This document shows, piece after piece, positions 38,260 to 46,652 of a DNA stretch of 64,000 nt (positions are counted from its first letter, which is position 1; each line of letters opens with the position of its first letter). This stretch comes from an uncultured Fretibacterium sp. (GTDB lineage Bacteria > Synergistota > Synergistia > Synergistales > Aminobacteriaceae): contig CAMHMH010000001.1 in assembly GCA_946186205.1 (NCBI GenBank), forward strand, positions 620,001-684,000, read 5' to 3'. Made by a program: the position numbers and the translations under genes. Below the pieces are notes generated by a model. It was not told where the DNA came from. It ran no database searches and saw only the letters and a program-made list of their open reading frames with translations.

Positions 38260-39366
38260 ATGGAAGTATACATGTTCCAATATATTTGGTGGTTTTTTGC
38301 CTGCCGTGAAGTGCGCAATACTAGGCTGAGGATTTTTCCGCAAAGAGCAATATCAGGAAGAGCATTATGTGTTATGTTGTTCTTCACGTATGTTGCGCTT
38401 ATCGCAATGATGAGAAGCCGCTTAGTAGGAACAGATACTTCAGCTTATTCCAAGGCTTTCAGCTACATAGCTAGTGCTGACAGCCTCAATGATGTAATGC
38501 TGGGGGGAGGGGGGGAGGTGAAGTCTCCTGTTTACAGTATGATTCAATATTTCATAAGCAGAATAAGCTCAAACCCTCAAATTTACATCGCAACTTTTTC
38601 ACTTGTCATTGCATTAGGCTTCGGCATTTATATACACAAAGCATCATCTGACGTATGGTTTTCATGTTTTCTTTACTTTGGAATGACGCATTTTTTCTCA
38701 AGCATGAACATAATGAAACAGTTCACCGCAGCAGCAATTGTCATTAACGCTTACTTGTGTCTGCGGAATAATATCATGTCCCTTAAAGGATGGCTCTTGT
38801 ACATCATTGCTCTTGGTATACACCCTTCGTGCATATTTTTTCTGCCCGCTGTATTCTTTTCGAGGATGGCGGAAAAAACAAGCGTTAAGAAAATGACGTT
38901 AATAGCAGGTCTTTCTGCTGTCGTTTTAGGCTGGCTTATAGCATACGGGATCAGTTTGTTCTCATCAATTTTCCCGGCATATGGAGCTTACGGCCAATCG
39001 GAAGGAGTATTGACGCGGCGTGCGACGGGCGGAAGAATATTGCTGTATTACGCTTTTCTTTTGGGACATGCTGTACTTTACGCTTTAAGGGCGTGGAGGA
39101 AAAAGACTTCTGACAGGGATTATCCTAATGTTGTTTTCGGAATGATTATCGCAATGCTTTTCAGCAGAAATGATTTGATTATGAGAATGGCATTGTATTA
39201 CGAATTTTCATGCCTGACTTTTTTCCCAACAGTTTTTTCAATGTACCCTAAAGGTGAACGCAGGCTTCTTTATTGTCTTTGTTTCATAGCACTTTTCATT
39301 TATTCAACATGGTATCTTCTTGAAAATAAGAGCTGGGTTGTTCCGTACAGATTATTTTTCATGTAA
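38260..39366 (+). CDS. EpsG/Wzy-like polysaccharide polymerase membrane protein
   Basis: A membrane protein of 368 residues with about ten helices. The pattern RSRLVGTDTSAYSKAF, then KSPVYSMIQYFISRIS, FFSSMNIMKQFTAAAIVINA and LGIHPSCIFFLPAVFF matches EpsG-family polymerases of exopolysaccharide or capsule. The ATG at 38260 follows GGGAAG; the GTG at 38251 overlaps it. A near poly-G run (38502-38515) codes Gly-Gly-Gly-Gly in an outer loop, a place where slippage could break the frame. It leads the sugar genes that follow. Confidence 0.8.
   Translation: MEVYMFQYIWWFFACREVRNTRLRIFPQRAISGRALCVMLFFTYVALIAMMRSRLVGTDTSAYSKAFSYIASADSLNDVMLGGGGEVKSPVYSMIQYFISRISSNPQIYIATFSLVIALGFGIYIHKASSDVWFSCFLYFGMTHFFSSMNIMKQFTAAAIVINAYLCLRNNIMSLKGWLLYIIALGIHPSCIFFLPAVFFSRMAEKTSVKKMTLIAGLSAVVLGWLIAYGISLFSSIFPAYGAYGQSEGVLTRRATGGRILLYYAFLLGHAVLYALRAWRKKTSDRDYPNVVFGMIIAMLFSRNDLIMRMALYYEFSCLTFFPTVFSMYPKGERRLLYCLCFIALFIYSTWYLLENKSWVVPYRLFFM
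38502..38515 (+). repeat. G6-A-G7 tract in the polymerase gene
   Basis: Six G, one A and seven G in the coding strand, in frame at present. Confidence 0.95.
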
Positions 39367-39408
39367 AATAAATCAATGAGCAAAATATGCTGAAAGGAGC
39401 GGCAAAAT

Positions 39409-40392
39409 ATGCACGATGAACAAAATGATTTAGTGAGTGTTATTGTCCCGATATACAAAGTCGAAGAGTACCTGCGCGAATGTGTAGACAGCATAATCAA
39501 CCAGACGTACAAGAATCTTGAGATAATACTTGTTGATGACGGCTCGCCCGACAAATGCGGGGAAATCTGCGAGGAGTACGCGAGGAATGACAGCAGGGTT
39601 ACGGTGTACCACAAAGAGAACGGCGGACTCTCAGACGCGAGGAATTACGGCACTGCGAGATCTCACGGAGAATACATAACGTTTGTCGACAGCGATGATG
39701 TGATAAAAGAAAATTTCGTTGAGGCTCTTATGGGACTGATTGAGAAGTATGACGCTGACATTGCAGTTTCTCCGTATATTAGTTTCAGTAATTATGCTGA
39801 CTGGGGGGGGGGGGTAAGACTACGTAGAGACTACTGCGCTTCACCTCATGATGTGCTTATTGAGATGCTGTATCAGCATGAGTTAGACGTATGTGCATGG
39901 TGCAAAATATACAGGCGTGATTTATGGGACGGTATTGAGTTCCCAAAAGGTATGTACTACGAGGACACAGCCACAACGCACAAGTTCATCTTCAAAAGCA
40001 ATAGGATTGCCTGCACAAACGAAAAACTCTATGCTTACCGAATGAGGCAGGGCAGCATAATGAAAGCAAGATTTTCACCAAATATGATGCACATAATCCC
40101 GGCAACCCGGACAATGTTCAGCGAAATAACCGAAAAATATCCCGATCTCAAGAACGCGGCATCCTCAAAAGCATTCAGCGGAAACAGAAGCGTTTATCTC
40201 AATTTCCCGTTCACAGAAAGAAATCAACGTATGCAAGTATGGGCGGAAATGAAAAAATACAGAAGCGCAATAATTTTTGATACTCAAGCAAGAAAGCGCG
40301 AACGTATTGCGGCACTGTTGAGCTACTTAGGAGCAGATTTGTTTCACCTGTTGTTCTCGTGGATTTACAGAAAGCAGCAGATGATGAGATAA
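39409..40392 (+). CDS. Family 2 glycosyltransferase with G12 tract
   Basis: Transfers a sugar in surface polysaccharide synthesis. The 327 residues have the GT-A start SVIVPIYKVEEYLRECVDSI, LVDDGSPD, ENGGLSDARNYG and the DxD motif in VDSDD. A run of twelve G (39803-39814, W-G-G-G-V) lies at about residue 135, where the GT-A domain meets the C-terminal half. The frame is intact now, but one base gained or lost would end the protein early. The C-terminal half is clearly homologous to the next gene. The ATG follows AAAGGAG. Confidence 0.92.
   Translation: MHDEQNDLVSVIVPIYKVEEYLRECVDSIINQTYKNLEIILVDDGSPDKCGEICEEYARNDSRVTVYHKENGGLSDARNYGTARSHGEYITFVDSDDVIKENFVEALMGLIEKYDADIAVSPYISFSNYADWGGGVRLRRDYCASPHDVLIEMLYQHELDVCAWCKIYRRDLWDGIEFPKGMYYEDTATTHKFIFKSNRIACTNEKLYAYRMRQGSIMKARFSPNMMHIIPATRTMFSEITEKYPDLKNAASSKAFSGNRSVYLNFPFTERNQRMQVWAEMKKYRSAIIFDTQARKRERIAALLSYLGADLFHLLFSWIYRKQQMMR
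39803..39814 (+). repeat. Poly-G tract of twelve
   Basis: Twelve uninterrupted G in the coding strand of the glycosyltransferase gene; long homopolymers of this kind are classic slippage sites. Confidence 0.97.
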
Positions 40393-40408
40393 AAGAAAGG
40401 ATTTATAC

Positions 40409-40993
40409 ATGAAGGAAATATATACGGGCTGTGCTGATGCGGACGATGCACTAAAGAGAATGCTTTATCAGGAAGAAATTTTCAGCACCTCAGCATGGGG
40501 AAAAATTTACAGGCGCAGTGTGATTGAGGGCATAGAATATCCCAAAGGAATTTTTGTAGAAGACCTTGCCACAACTTACCGTATTATGCTGAGATGCAGA
40601 AAAGCGGCATTCACGAGCGAGAAATTATACGGCTACAGGCTCAGGCATGACAGCCAGCTTCACGTGAGCTATTCTCCCAAAATGCTGTCATGTATCCCGG
40701 TATCACGTCAGCTTTACGGTGAAATCAGCAAGAAATATCCGGAACTCAGACGCGCTGCGGCATCGCGTGCTTTCAGCACTAACAGGTCAACATATTTCCT
40801 TCTCCCTAAAGACAAGAAAGAAGAACGTATGCAGGTGTGGGAGGAAATGAAGAAATACCGCCGCACAGTTCTCTTTGACCCTCACGCAAGAAAACGTGAA
40901 AGGCTCGCGGCATTGATGACTTATGCGGGGTCGGGATTCTTTTACATGTTTTCGCGGCTCTACAGGCGTTATCTTATGATGGAACGCAAATAG
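40409..40993 (+). CDS. Truncated glycosyltransferase paralogue lacking the GT-A domain
   Basis: A 194-residue protein that lines up with the last 190 residues of the gene before it: AWGKIYRRSVIEGIEYPKG against AWCKIYRRDLWDGIEFPKG, and ERMQVWEEMKKYRRTVLFD against QRMQVWAEMKKYRSAIIFD. It begins close to the point where the G12 tract sits in its neighbour. The nucleotide-sugar domain with VDDGS and DxD is missing. It has its own ribosome site (AGAAAGGA). It may be a decayed duplicate, a silent cassette, or an accessory chain; the sequence cannot tell these apart. Confidence 0.8.
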   Translation: MKEIYTGCADADDALKRMLYQEEIFSTSAWGKIYRRSVIEGIEYPKGIFVEDLATTYRIMLRCRKAAFTSEKLYGYRLRHDSQLHVSYSPKMLSCIPVSRQLYGEISKKYPELRRAAASRAFSTNRSTYFLLPKDKKEERMQVWEEMKKYRRTVLFDPHARKRERLAALMTYAGSGFFYMFSRLYRRYLMMERK

Positions 40994-41026
40994 AGTGAAA
41001 ATCCTGTGAGACAGCGCACTCACATA

Positions 41027-41054
41027 TTGCATAATTCATGAAAGCTGATAAAAT
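41027..41054 (+). promoter_or_regulatory. Promoter of the HU gene
   Basis: TTGCAT (41027-41032), 16 bases, TAAAAT (41049-41054), close in sequence to the tRNA-Leu promoter. Confidence 0.75.
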
Positions 41055-41084
41055 GCAGAAAACTTTTCACAGGAGGTGTGAATC

Positions 41085-41378
41085 ATGACCAAAGCAGAAC
41101 TTATTGACGCAATCACCGCAAAACTTAACATGCGCAAGAAGGACGTAGCACCCGTAGTAGATGAGGTGTTCGCAGAAATTCAGGGCGCGCTCGCGAAAGG
41201 CGACAAATGCACGTTTGTAGGCTTCGGAGTTTTTGAGGTAAGAGAAAGGGCAGCAAGAGAGGGACGAAACCCGCAGGATCCCTCGAAAGTTGTCGTTATC
41301 CCCGCGAAGAAAGTACCCGTTTTCCGTCCGGGCAAAGACCTCAAAGACAGCGTTGTTGACGCGCCCATCAGCAAATAA
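41085..41378 (+). CDS. HU-family DNA-binding protein
   Basis: A nucleoid protein of 97 residues: MTKAELIDAITAKLNMRKKD is followed by FVGFGVFEVRERAAREGRNP, the DNA-clamping arm with its proline (GRNPQDP), and VPVFRPGKDLKD. It has a strong ribosome site (CAGGAGGTG), its own promoter and its own terminator, as expected for an abundant protein. Which HU/IHF subtype it is cannot be said. It separates the sugar genes from the DUF2156 and TerB genes. Confidence 0.96.
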   Translation: MTKAELIDAITAKLNMRKKDVAPVVDEVFAEIQGALAKGDKCTFVGFGVFEVRERAAREGRNPQDPSKVVVIPAKKVPVFRPGKDLKDSVVDAPISK

Positions 41379-41405
41379 GAACGTATCAATCAGCAAAACT
41401 TGAAG

Positions 41406-41439
41406 GCGGTTCCCAGTAAAAATGAGAGCCGCTTTTTTT
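41406..41439 (+). terminator. Terminator after HU gene
   Basis: GCGGTTC (41406-41412) pairs with GAGCCGC (41426-41432), one wobble, followed by TTTTTTT. Confidence 0.85.
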
Positions 41440-41462
41440 GTGCAGAAAGGATTAAATCTCAC

Positions 41463-42347
41463 ATGCTTAACTTCAGAAAATTAACATGGCAGGACAAAGA
41501 CATTTACACGCGCTTTTACGAGTCATCACCTGTGCATTACGCGGAGTATTCATTTTTATGTTTGTGGTCATGGTCTCATGCATACCCGGTAGAGTTCGCA
41601 GAGTCTGACGGCAATATTATCTGGATGAGATCAGGAGGGTCGCTGCCGGGAATATTCGGGCCGTGCGGAAATTGGGACTCTGTTACGGACTGGGAGAAAG
41701 TTCTTGATGACTTTCAGCCCGGCGATGTTGTGTATGATGTCCCGGCAAGAGTGAAGGAAATTCTCGCGGGAAATTCGCGGCTCAGATTCACGGAAGACAG
41801 AGACCAGCACGAATATGTTTACGCGGTGAAAGACATGATTGCGCTGAAAGGCAAGACGTACGCGCACAAACGGAACAGGGTACGGGCTTTCCTCACTGGC
41901 TACGAATGGGACTATTACCCGATAACGCCGAATGACTTTGCGGATCTCATGGACTTTCAGGAGAAGTGGCGCGCTCACAGAGTACTCACTATGACACCTG
42001 ACGAGGCCGAGTCGCTCGCGGATGAGGACATTGCGATTCAGAATGCGTTTGACCGTTGGGAGGATTTCAGATTGTCGGGCGGCATGCTCAAGGTTGACGG
42101 TGAAATTATCGCCTACACAATCGCAGAAGAGCTTGACGGAGAAAATATTGATATACGGTTCGAGAAGGCCATACCCGAATACGCCGGAAGCTATCAGGCA
42201 ATCAATAATATTTTTCTCAAGGAGCAGTGCCAGCATTATACTTGGGTAAACCGCGAGGAAGATATGGGCGAGCCCGGACTCCGTGAAGCGAAAATGTCAT
42301 ACAATCCCGCCTTCATGCTGGAGAAATTCCAGATGGAAATCTTGTAG
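41463..42347 (+). CDS. DUF2156 (LPG-synthetase C-terminal-like) protein
   Basis: A 294-residue cytoplasmic protein of the GNAT-like DUF2156 family. It has YAEYSFLCLWSW near the start, YDVPARVKEIL, the lysine-rich stretch KGKTYAHKRNRVRAFL, and AYTIAEELDGENIDIRFEKA with YQAINNIFL at the end. Relatives transfer aminoacyl groups or modify lipids and peptides; the substrate here is unknown. The ATG at 41463 follows GAAAGGA at eleven bases. The longer open frame upstream overlaps the HU terminator and is unlikely to be translated. Confidence 0.83.
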   Translation: MLNFRKLTWQDKDIYTRFYESSPVHYAEYSFLCLWSWSHAYPVEFAESDGNIIWMRSGGSLPGIFGPCGNWDSVTDWEKVLDDFQPGDVVYDVPARVKEILAGNSRLRFTEDRDQHEYVYAVKDMIALKGKTYAHKRNRVRAFLTGYEWDYYPITPNDFADLMDFQEKWRAHRVLTMTPDEAESLADEDIAIQNAFDRWEDFRLSGGMLKVDGEIIAYTIAEELDGENIDIRFEKAIPEYAGSYQAINNIFLKEQCQHYTWVNREEDMGEPGLREAKMSYNPAFMLEKFQMEIL

Positions 42348-42366
42348 AAAGCAGGCGCAATTCTCA

Positions 42367-44253
42367 ATGATTTACCTTGTAATAGGATTGTTCGTAGCGG
42401 TGGCTGTAGGAGCGTTCCTCCGTCAGCAGTCAAAACGTCAGCCCCCCGAAACCGAAGAAACCTCCCCGCCCGTAATACCTCAAGAAGCATTAGACCTCCC
42501 CGATGTCGAGATAATGGAAGATGACAATGACTCTGGAGTCGTTCTCTCAGCAAAGCCCGTAACAGACCCAGGACGCGCGGCAGGTGCTACATATTCAGCG
42601 CAGGCACCCGCAGGCGAAGACTCTCCCTACGGACTCTCGTCTGAACCTAAGAAGCAGGCTCAAGCTCAAGTAAACCTCCTGAGATGGTGCGGCAGGACAG
42701 GACATATTCAGGTCGGAAATATCGTTGTACCCGGCCCGGCGGCTTACTGGTCGAACGGCGAGTCGTCAACCCCTGAGCCTTCATGCATTGATGTTACTCT
42801 TCCTGTAGAGTTCCCCCAGAAGGGCGCGGCTCTTCCTGCTGACGGCGCAGAGTCTTACGCGGCAATGACTCCACTTCAGCGGGGCTTATATCTCACGTGG
42901 CTTGCGGGCGCGAGGATTCAGCCTCCCTTGCATGTCTGTTACCCGGCTATATGGCTTTACGGAATCGAACGCAGAACTATCGCAGACAAATTAGACTTGG
43001 GAATGTGCATCAATGAGGCTTTCAGGCTCCTGCCGTTATTGATTCGATGGGACACTCTGAGGGACAACCTGATACGGTTCATTACGTGGCTCGCGATTAA
43101 AGTATGGCTGCCCGATGAAGATCTGTTAGCACTGTGCAAGAAGCTAAATTCCGTTCCTGAAGGGCTGCTTGATATTCTCCTCAACTCTTACGCAAATTCA
43201 ATGCTCCCGGTTCCCTCAGCAGTAGCCTTCACAGTCGTGCGAACGTCAGCAAAACTTCAGCGAGAAGGTCAGCCGAAAATCAATCACTCCGATGAAGCAT
43301 TGCAGAAATTCACTCCTATCTACAAGGAGCTTTGCAAGGGAGGATTGATTCTCCTGAAGCCCCAGAGCACCCTCAAAGTTTCATACAAGCCGTCAAACCC
43401 TTCTGTATCTCTCAGCAAGAAAGACAATGAGTCAGTTGAGATTCCAGACTTCTTTGCGGACCTCTCAATCTTCAAGAATCTCGTCGACTCGTGGGAAGTA
43501 TTTTTGCAGGCGAACAAGCCCCCCGAAAAAGTCCCCGACCTCGCAAAAATTGAGGAACGCCCAGACTTTGAAGGTTTCATTAGCACACTGAGGCCGGAAG
43601 GAAGCGACCTGCCTTTAATCGCGACGCTTGGGAATCTCGGAAAGCTAATGAAGTTCAACGTATCGCCCGAAACAAAGCTCACAGGAAAAGAACGCAAAGC
43701 CCTCGTCGACACAGCTCAGGTTGAAGGCTGGCAGATAATCCCGGACTTAGGCATTTCGGGGCGCGAGTACAACTGGAACGACAAAATTTTATTCACAGAG
43801 CTTGAACTAGGGACTCAGCTGTCGCAGTCGTATCGTGTTGCCTCGTTCATTCTCGAATTTATTTGCGCGTCAATTGCTGCTGATGAAGATATTGTTTTCG
43901 AGCCGCTGAGACGGAGAATGAATGACTACTTCGCGCTGAGTGATGACGACAATATGAGGCTTGAGTCTCAGAAGCCCTTGAACCTTCCGACACAATACGG
44001 CCCGGAGTATTACGGGGAGTTTCTATGCTCGTGGCTCTCTGAGGAAGAAAGGAAATCGATAAAGGGGTTAATCCTTCATGCAGTAAGTTTCATGCCCGGT
44101 TATGGCGGAAATCCTGAAGTAAACTCTATCTTGTGCGAGGTAATGAAGCTCAGGGAAGACGAAGAGATGAGCAAGGAAGATTCAGCAAAAACCGCAAGCG
44201 ACTGGGGAAATGAAGTGCTGAGTCTCATGACCCTTCTGTTCAAATCAAACTGA
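42367..44253 (+). CDS. Membrane-anchored TerB-N/TerB-C domain protein
   Basis: A 628-residue protein. The ATG at 42367 opens a membrane helix (MIYLVIGLFVAVAVGAFL), followed by a Pro/Glu-rich linker. A TerB-N domain follows (YAAMTPLQRGLYLTWLAGAR and WLYGIERR). A TerB/TerB-C region lies near the end (YFALSDDDNMRLES). TerB families are linked to tellurite and phage-stress responses, but these multi-domain forms are uncharacterised. No other ter gene is nearby. It follows the DUF2156 gene by 19 bases. Confidence 0.78.
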   Translation: MIYLVIGLFVAVAVGAFLRQQSKRQPPETEETSPPVIPQEALDLPDVEIMEDDNDSGVVLSAKPVTDPGRAAGATYSAQAPAGEDSPYGLSSEPKKQAQAQVNLLRWCGRTGHIQVGNIVVPGPAAYWSNGESSTPEPSCIDVTLPVEFPQKGAALPADGAESYAAMTPLQRGLYLTWLAGARIQPPLHVCYPAIWLYGIERRTIADKLDLGMCINEAFRLLPLLIRWDTLRDNLIRFITWLAIKVWLPDEDLLALCKKLNSVPEGLLDILLNSYANSMLPVPSAVAFTVVRTSAKLQREGQPKINHSDEALQKFTPIYKELCKGGLILLKPQSTLKVSYKPSNPSVSLSKKDNESVEIPDFFADLSIFKNLVDSWEVFLQANKPPEKVPDLAKIEERPDFEGFISTLRPEGSDLPLIATLGNLGKLMKFNVSPETKLTGKERKALVDTAQVEGWQIIPDLGISGREYNWNDKILFTELELGTQLSQSYRVASFILEFICASIAADEDIVFEPLRRRMNDYFALSDDDNMRLESQKPLNLPTQYGPEYYGEFLCSWLSEEERKSIKGLILHAVSFMPGYGGNPEVNSILCEVMKLREDEEMSKEDSAKTASDWGNEVLSLMTLLFKSN

Positions 44254-44267
44254 CAAAGAAAACTTTC

Positions 44268-44296
44268 ACCCGGGATTCTCAGAGTCCCGGGTTTTT
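44268..44296. terminator. Terminator between converging TerB and GGDEF-NYN genes
   Basis: ACCCGGGA (44268-44275) pairs perfectly with TCCCGGGT (44285-44292), then TTTT follows. Confidence 0.88.
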
Positions 44297-44298
44297 GT

Positions 44299-45771
44299 TT
44301 ACCTTCCGCGCTTGTGTTCGATCAGTGATTTTATTGCGTGGTATATCTCTGTCGATTTCTCGTTGTTCCTGTAATACTTCTGCAACGCCGAATTAATTTC
44401 CGTTCTTGTCCTGTTGGCTATGATTATCTCGGCTATGCTCCCGGCGTCTTGAGGCTCTCCGATAAGCTCAGAAACTTTTGCGGCAAGCTCGTCCCGGTCA
44501 ACAAAAATTTTTGCCCCCGACAAGTCAGCAATAACTTCAATGTCTATATTGCCCTCGTGCCAGAACGGTACAAGGCTCAAATATCCCCGGTCGTTTGAGA
44601 CAATGAAATAATTGCAAGGCCTGCTGTGATTCTCTGCGATGATTTTCCCTAAGTATGAGGCTAGCTGAAAGTCAAGAGCGTTCTTTGTGCCGACTTCTAC
44701 TTTCAAGTATACGATTTTTGCGTTCGCCTCGCTGATTTGGCGGTGAAGGTCAAGCGTGAAGTTCCCCGGAGCGTTACGGCTGTAGAATATGCAGATAACG
44801 TTATCGCCCTTGAGATCCTGAATACCATTAAGCCCCTGATTTTTCACGTTCTCGTAGTCGACTAGGTAATAATTTTTCGCGGTCTCCTCGTCGTCTTTGC
44901 GTTCCATTGAGGCACTGTACACACGGCAGCAAGCTCGCCCGGACTTTTTCGCCTCGTATAATGCCATGTCGCTCTCGTGAATTAACCGGTCAATCGTCTT
45001 TTCGTCCCCGTGAGTCTTCTGCGCTATCCCCGCGCTTACGGATAATGCCTTCATTGTTTTTGTGCAGGCGTAATAGTCGAGAAGTTTTGTCATGAACGCA
45101 TTGACTTTTTTCAGAACGTCGGAAGCCTCGCGCAGTCCCAAAAGTACAATCATAAACTCATCACCGCCCATTCGGGAGCAGAAGCCGTCAGCAAATTCAT
45201 TCTGCATCATTTCAGCCGTCGCAGCCAATGCCCTGTCGCCAGCCTGATGCCCGTACGTGTCATTCACTTTCTTGAAGTTGTCGAGGTCAAGATATATGCA
45301 CGTTACGTTCTGCGCGTCCTGATTCTTTCGTATATATTCCTGCAAGTACCAGCGTGTTGCGAGTCCCGTCAGGTAATCCTGCCTCGCCATTTCAATTATG
45401 CGCTTCTGATGTTCGATTCCCTCGGACGTGTTGAGCTGCTCAGATTGTATTCTCTCTAAAAGTTTTCGGTAATAAAATTTCAGCAGGGAAGGCGTTAAAG
45501 GTTCAGGCCACAAATCATAAAGCATATTGAGTTCTTCAGCGGTTAATTCAGCGTGAGACTTTGAGCAGAGGATATACTTTGCTCCGTCAAGAATGCGCGG
45601 GGGAATCTTCTTCAGCACAAATACATTAACGGCCTGCGCGCTGATGTGAGTCCCGGCTTCAAGCGTTATGACACTGCAAGACATTCCGGCGGGCGGTGAT
45701 ACTTCCGACAAAATGCCCGCGAGATTCTTGCCCGTAACGTATATGTTTATAGTGTTGGTATTCATGGCCAT
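44299..45771 (-). CDS. GGDEF diguanylate cyclase fused to a NYN/PIN-like nuclease domain
   Basis: A 490-residue cytoplasmic protein. Residues about 1-75 look like a degenerate receiver-type domain (INIYVTGKNLAGILSEV and VNVFVLKKIPP). A helical linker follows, then a GGDEF domain (about 128-288: DYLTGLATRWYLQEYI, DLDNFKKVNDTYGH, intact GGDEF at 202-206), then a NYN-type domain (about 300-425). The last has LVDYENV (D305), NALDFQLASYLG (D367) and FIVSNDRGYLSL (D394), the acidic set expected of PIN-like RNases. No inhibitory RxxD is seen before GGDEF. ATG at 45771 or 45765; the latter overlaps the upstream stop (ATGA). Third gene of the cobI unit. Confidence 0.85.
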   Translation of the reverse strand: MAMNTNTINIYVTGKNLAGILSEVSPPAGMSCSVITLEAGTHISAQAVNVFVLKKIPPRILDGAKYILCSKSHAELTAEELNMLYDLWPEPLTPSLLKFYYRKLLERIQSEQLNTSEGIEHQKRIIEMARQDYLTGLATRWYLQEYIRKNQDAQNVTCIYLDLDNFKKVNDTYGHQAGDRALAATAEMMQNEFADGFCSRMGGDEFMIVLLGLREASDVLKKVNAFMTKLLDYYACTKTMKALSVSAGIAQKTHGDEKTIDRLIHESDMALYEAKKSGRACCRVYSASMERKDDEETAKNYYLVDYENVKNQGLNGIQDLKGDNVICIFYSRNAPGNFTLDLHRQISEANAKIVYLKVEVGTKNALDFQLASYLGKIIAENHSRPCNYFIVSNDRGYLSLVPFWHEGNIDIEVIADLSGAKIFVDRDELAAKVSELIGEPQDAGSIAEIIIANRTRTEINSALQKYYRNNEKSTEIYHAIKSLIEHKRGR

Positions 45772-46652
45772 AATGATAAAGCTAATCCCGCAAAAATCAA
45801 ATTTATCATGATTAACGGAATTATTGTAGCAAAGTTCATCATAAGCATTCGTGTCGCCGTCCGTTTTGTGAAAAGCCCGTAATAATATCCGGCGTTCTGA
45901 CGCAAGACCCTCGTAACAGTTCCGAGTCCTGAGCCAAGAATCAGCGCAAAGACTCCCTGACTCACGCTCATTTCTCCCGAATGAATCGCTCCGCCAGCAA
46001 TCGACAAAGCCGCGTTCACATGGCCGATGCTCGCAGCAGATACAGCCCATCCCGACAAAGGCAGCAAAGTATTTCCGTCAGCAAAAACTTCACGCATAAA
46101 TTCATTCGCAACAGGCACAAGCAAATATGACAGCGCGAACATCACCCAGGCAAGCGGAAGAGTCTTTCTCAGAGTGCGGAGTGTTAAGTGATTAGTGTGA
46201 AGGGGCAAGGGGTTAGGGGTTAGGGGCAAGGGATTAGCGTTATGATTCTCACGTCTCAGAAAGTGAAGGGCTATCATGAACCGCAATATGCTCCGGGCAA
46301 GCAATGACACCGCGAAAATTCCCCCGGCTTTTCCGGCCATGCTCAGAGACAATGCGAACGTTGAAGGCCATCGGCGCAAATATGAAGGCAGAGGAAGCAT
46401 CAAGACCGACCACACAGCAGAAGACTCTGTGATTTCCCCGCGTGAAAGCGATGATGATATTACAGCCGCGCCCGCTTTCGATGATCCCGCGCTAATCGCA
46501 ACAGCAAGAGCCGTAACACGAGGGATATTTTTCGGCACAAACCGTCTCATGATTACGTCAGGGAGTCGCAAACGCAAAATTACTTCAGCAATGAGAAGCC
46601 CAATAATTATTTCAGCAGTGAGATATATTTCTCCCCTCAGAAGCTCGTTCAT
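45762..46652 (-). CDS. Polytopic membrane protein with heptad-repeat insertion
   Basis: A 296-residue membrane protein with about eight helices in two similar halves, of the nucleoside-recognition/GATE type by its look (VTALAVAISAGSSKAGAAVISSSL in the first half, SIGHVNAALSIAGGAIHSG in the second). Between the halves is a Pro/Leu/Thr/Asn-rich stretch (NPLPLTPNPLPLHTNHLTL) encoded wholly by a 70-base array of 7-bp repeats. Both flanks are good membrane protein in the same frame, so the gene is open now. It overlaps cobI (ATGA). A role in cobalt or corrinoid transport is possible from position only. Confidence 0.75.
   Translation of the reverse strand: MNELLRGEIYLTAEIIIGLLIAEVILRLRLPDVIMRRFVPKNIPRVTALAVAISAGSSKAGAAVISSSLSRGEITESSAVWSVLMLPLPSYLRRWPSTFALSLSMAGKAGGIFAVSLLARSILRFMIALHFLRRENHNANPLPLTPNPLPLHTNHLTLRTLRKTLPLAWVMFALSYLLVPVANEFMREVFADGNTLLPLSGWAVSAASIGHVNAALSIAGGAIHSGEMSVSQGVFALILGSGLGTVTRVLRQNAGYYYGLFTKRTATRMLMMNFATIIPLIMINLIFAGLALSLWP
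46173..46242 (+). repeat. Degenerate AG-N5 heptad array inside a coding region
   Basis: Ten heptads in a row on the plus strand: AGTGCGG, AGTGTTA, AGTGATT, AGTGTGA, AGGGGCA, AGGGGTT, AGGGGTT, AGGGGCA, AGGGATT, AGCGTTA. TTCTCA stands on both sides (46166 and 46246). The G4 runs could form a quadruplex. Confidence 0.93.

Noticed and set aside
38122-41000. Insertion sequence as the cause of the truncated glycosyltransferase
   Set aside because: No transposase, terminal inverted repeat or target duplication is seen; a tandem duplication explains it better.
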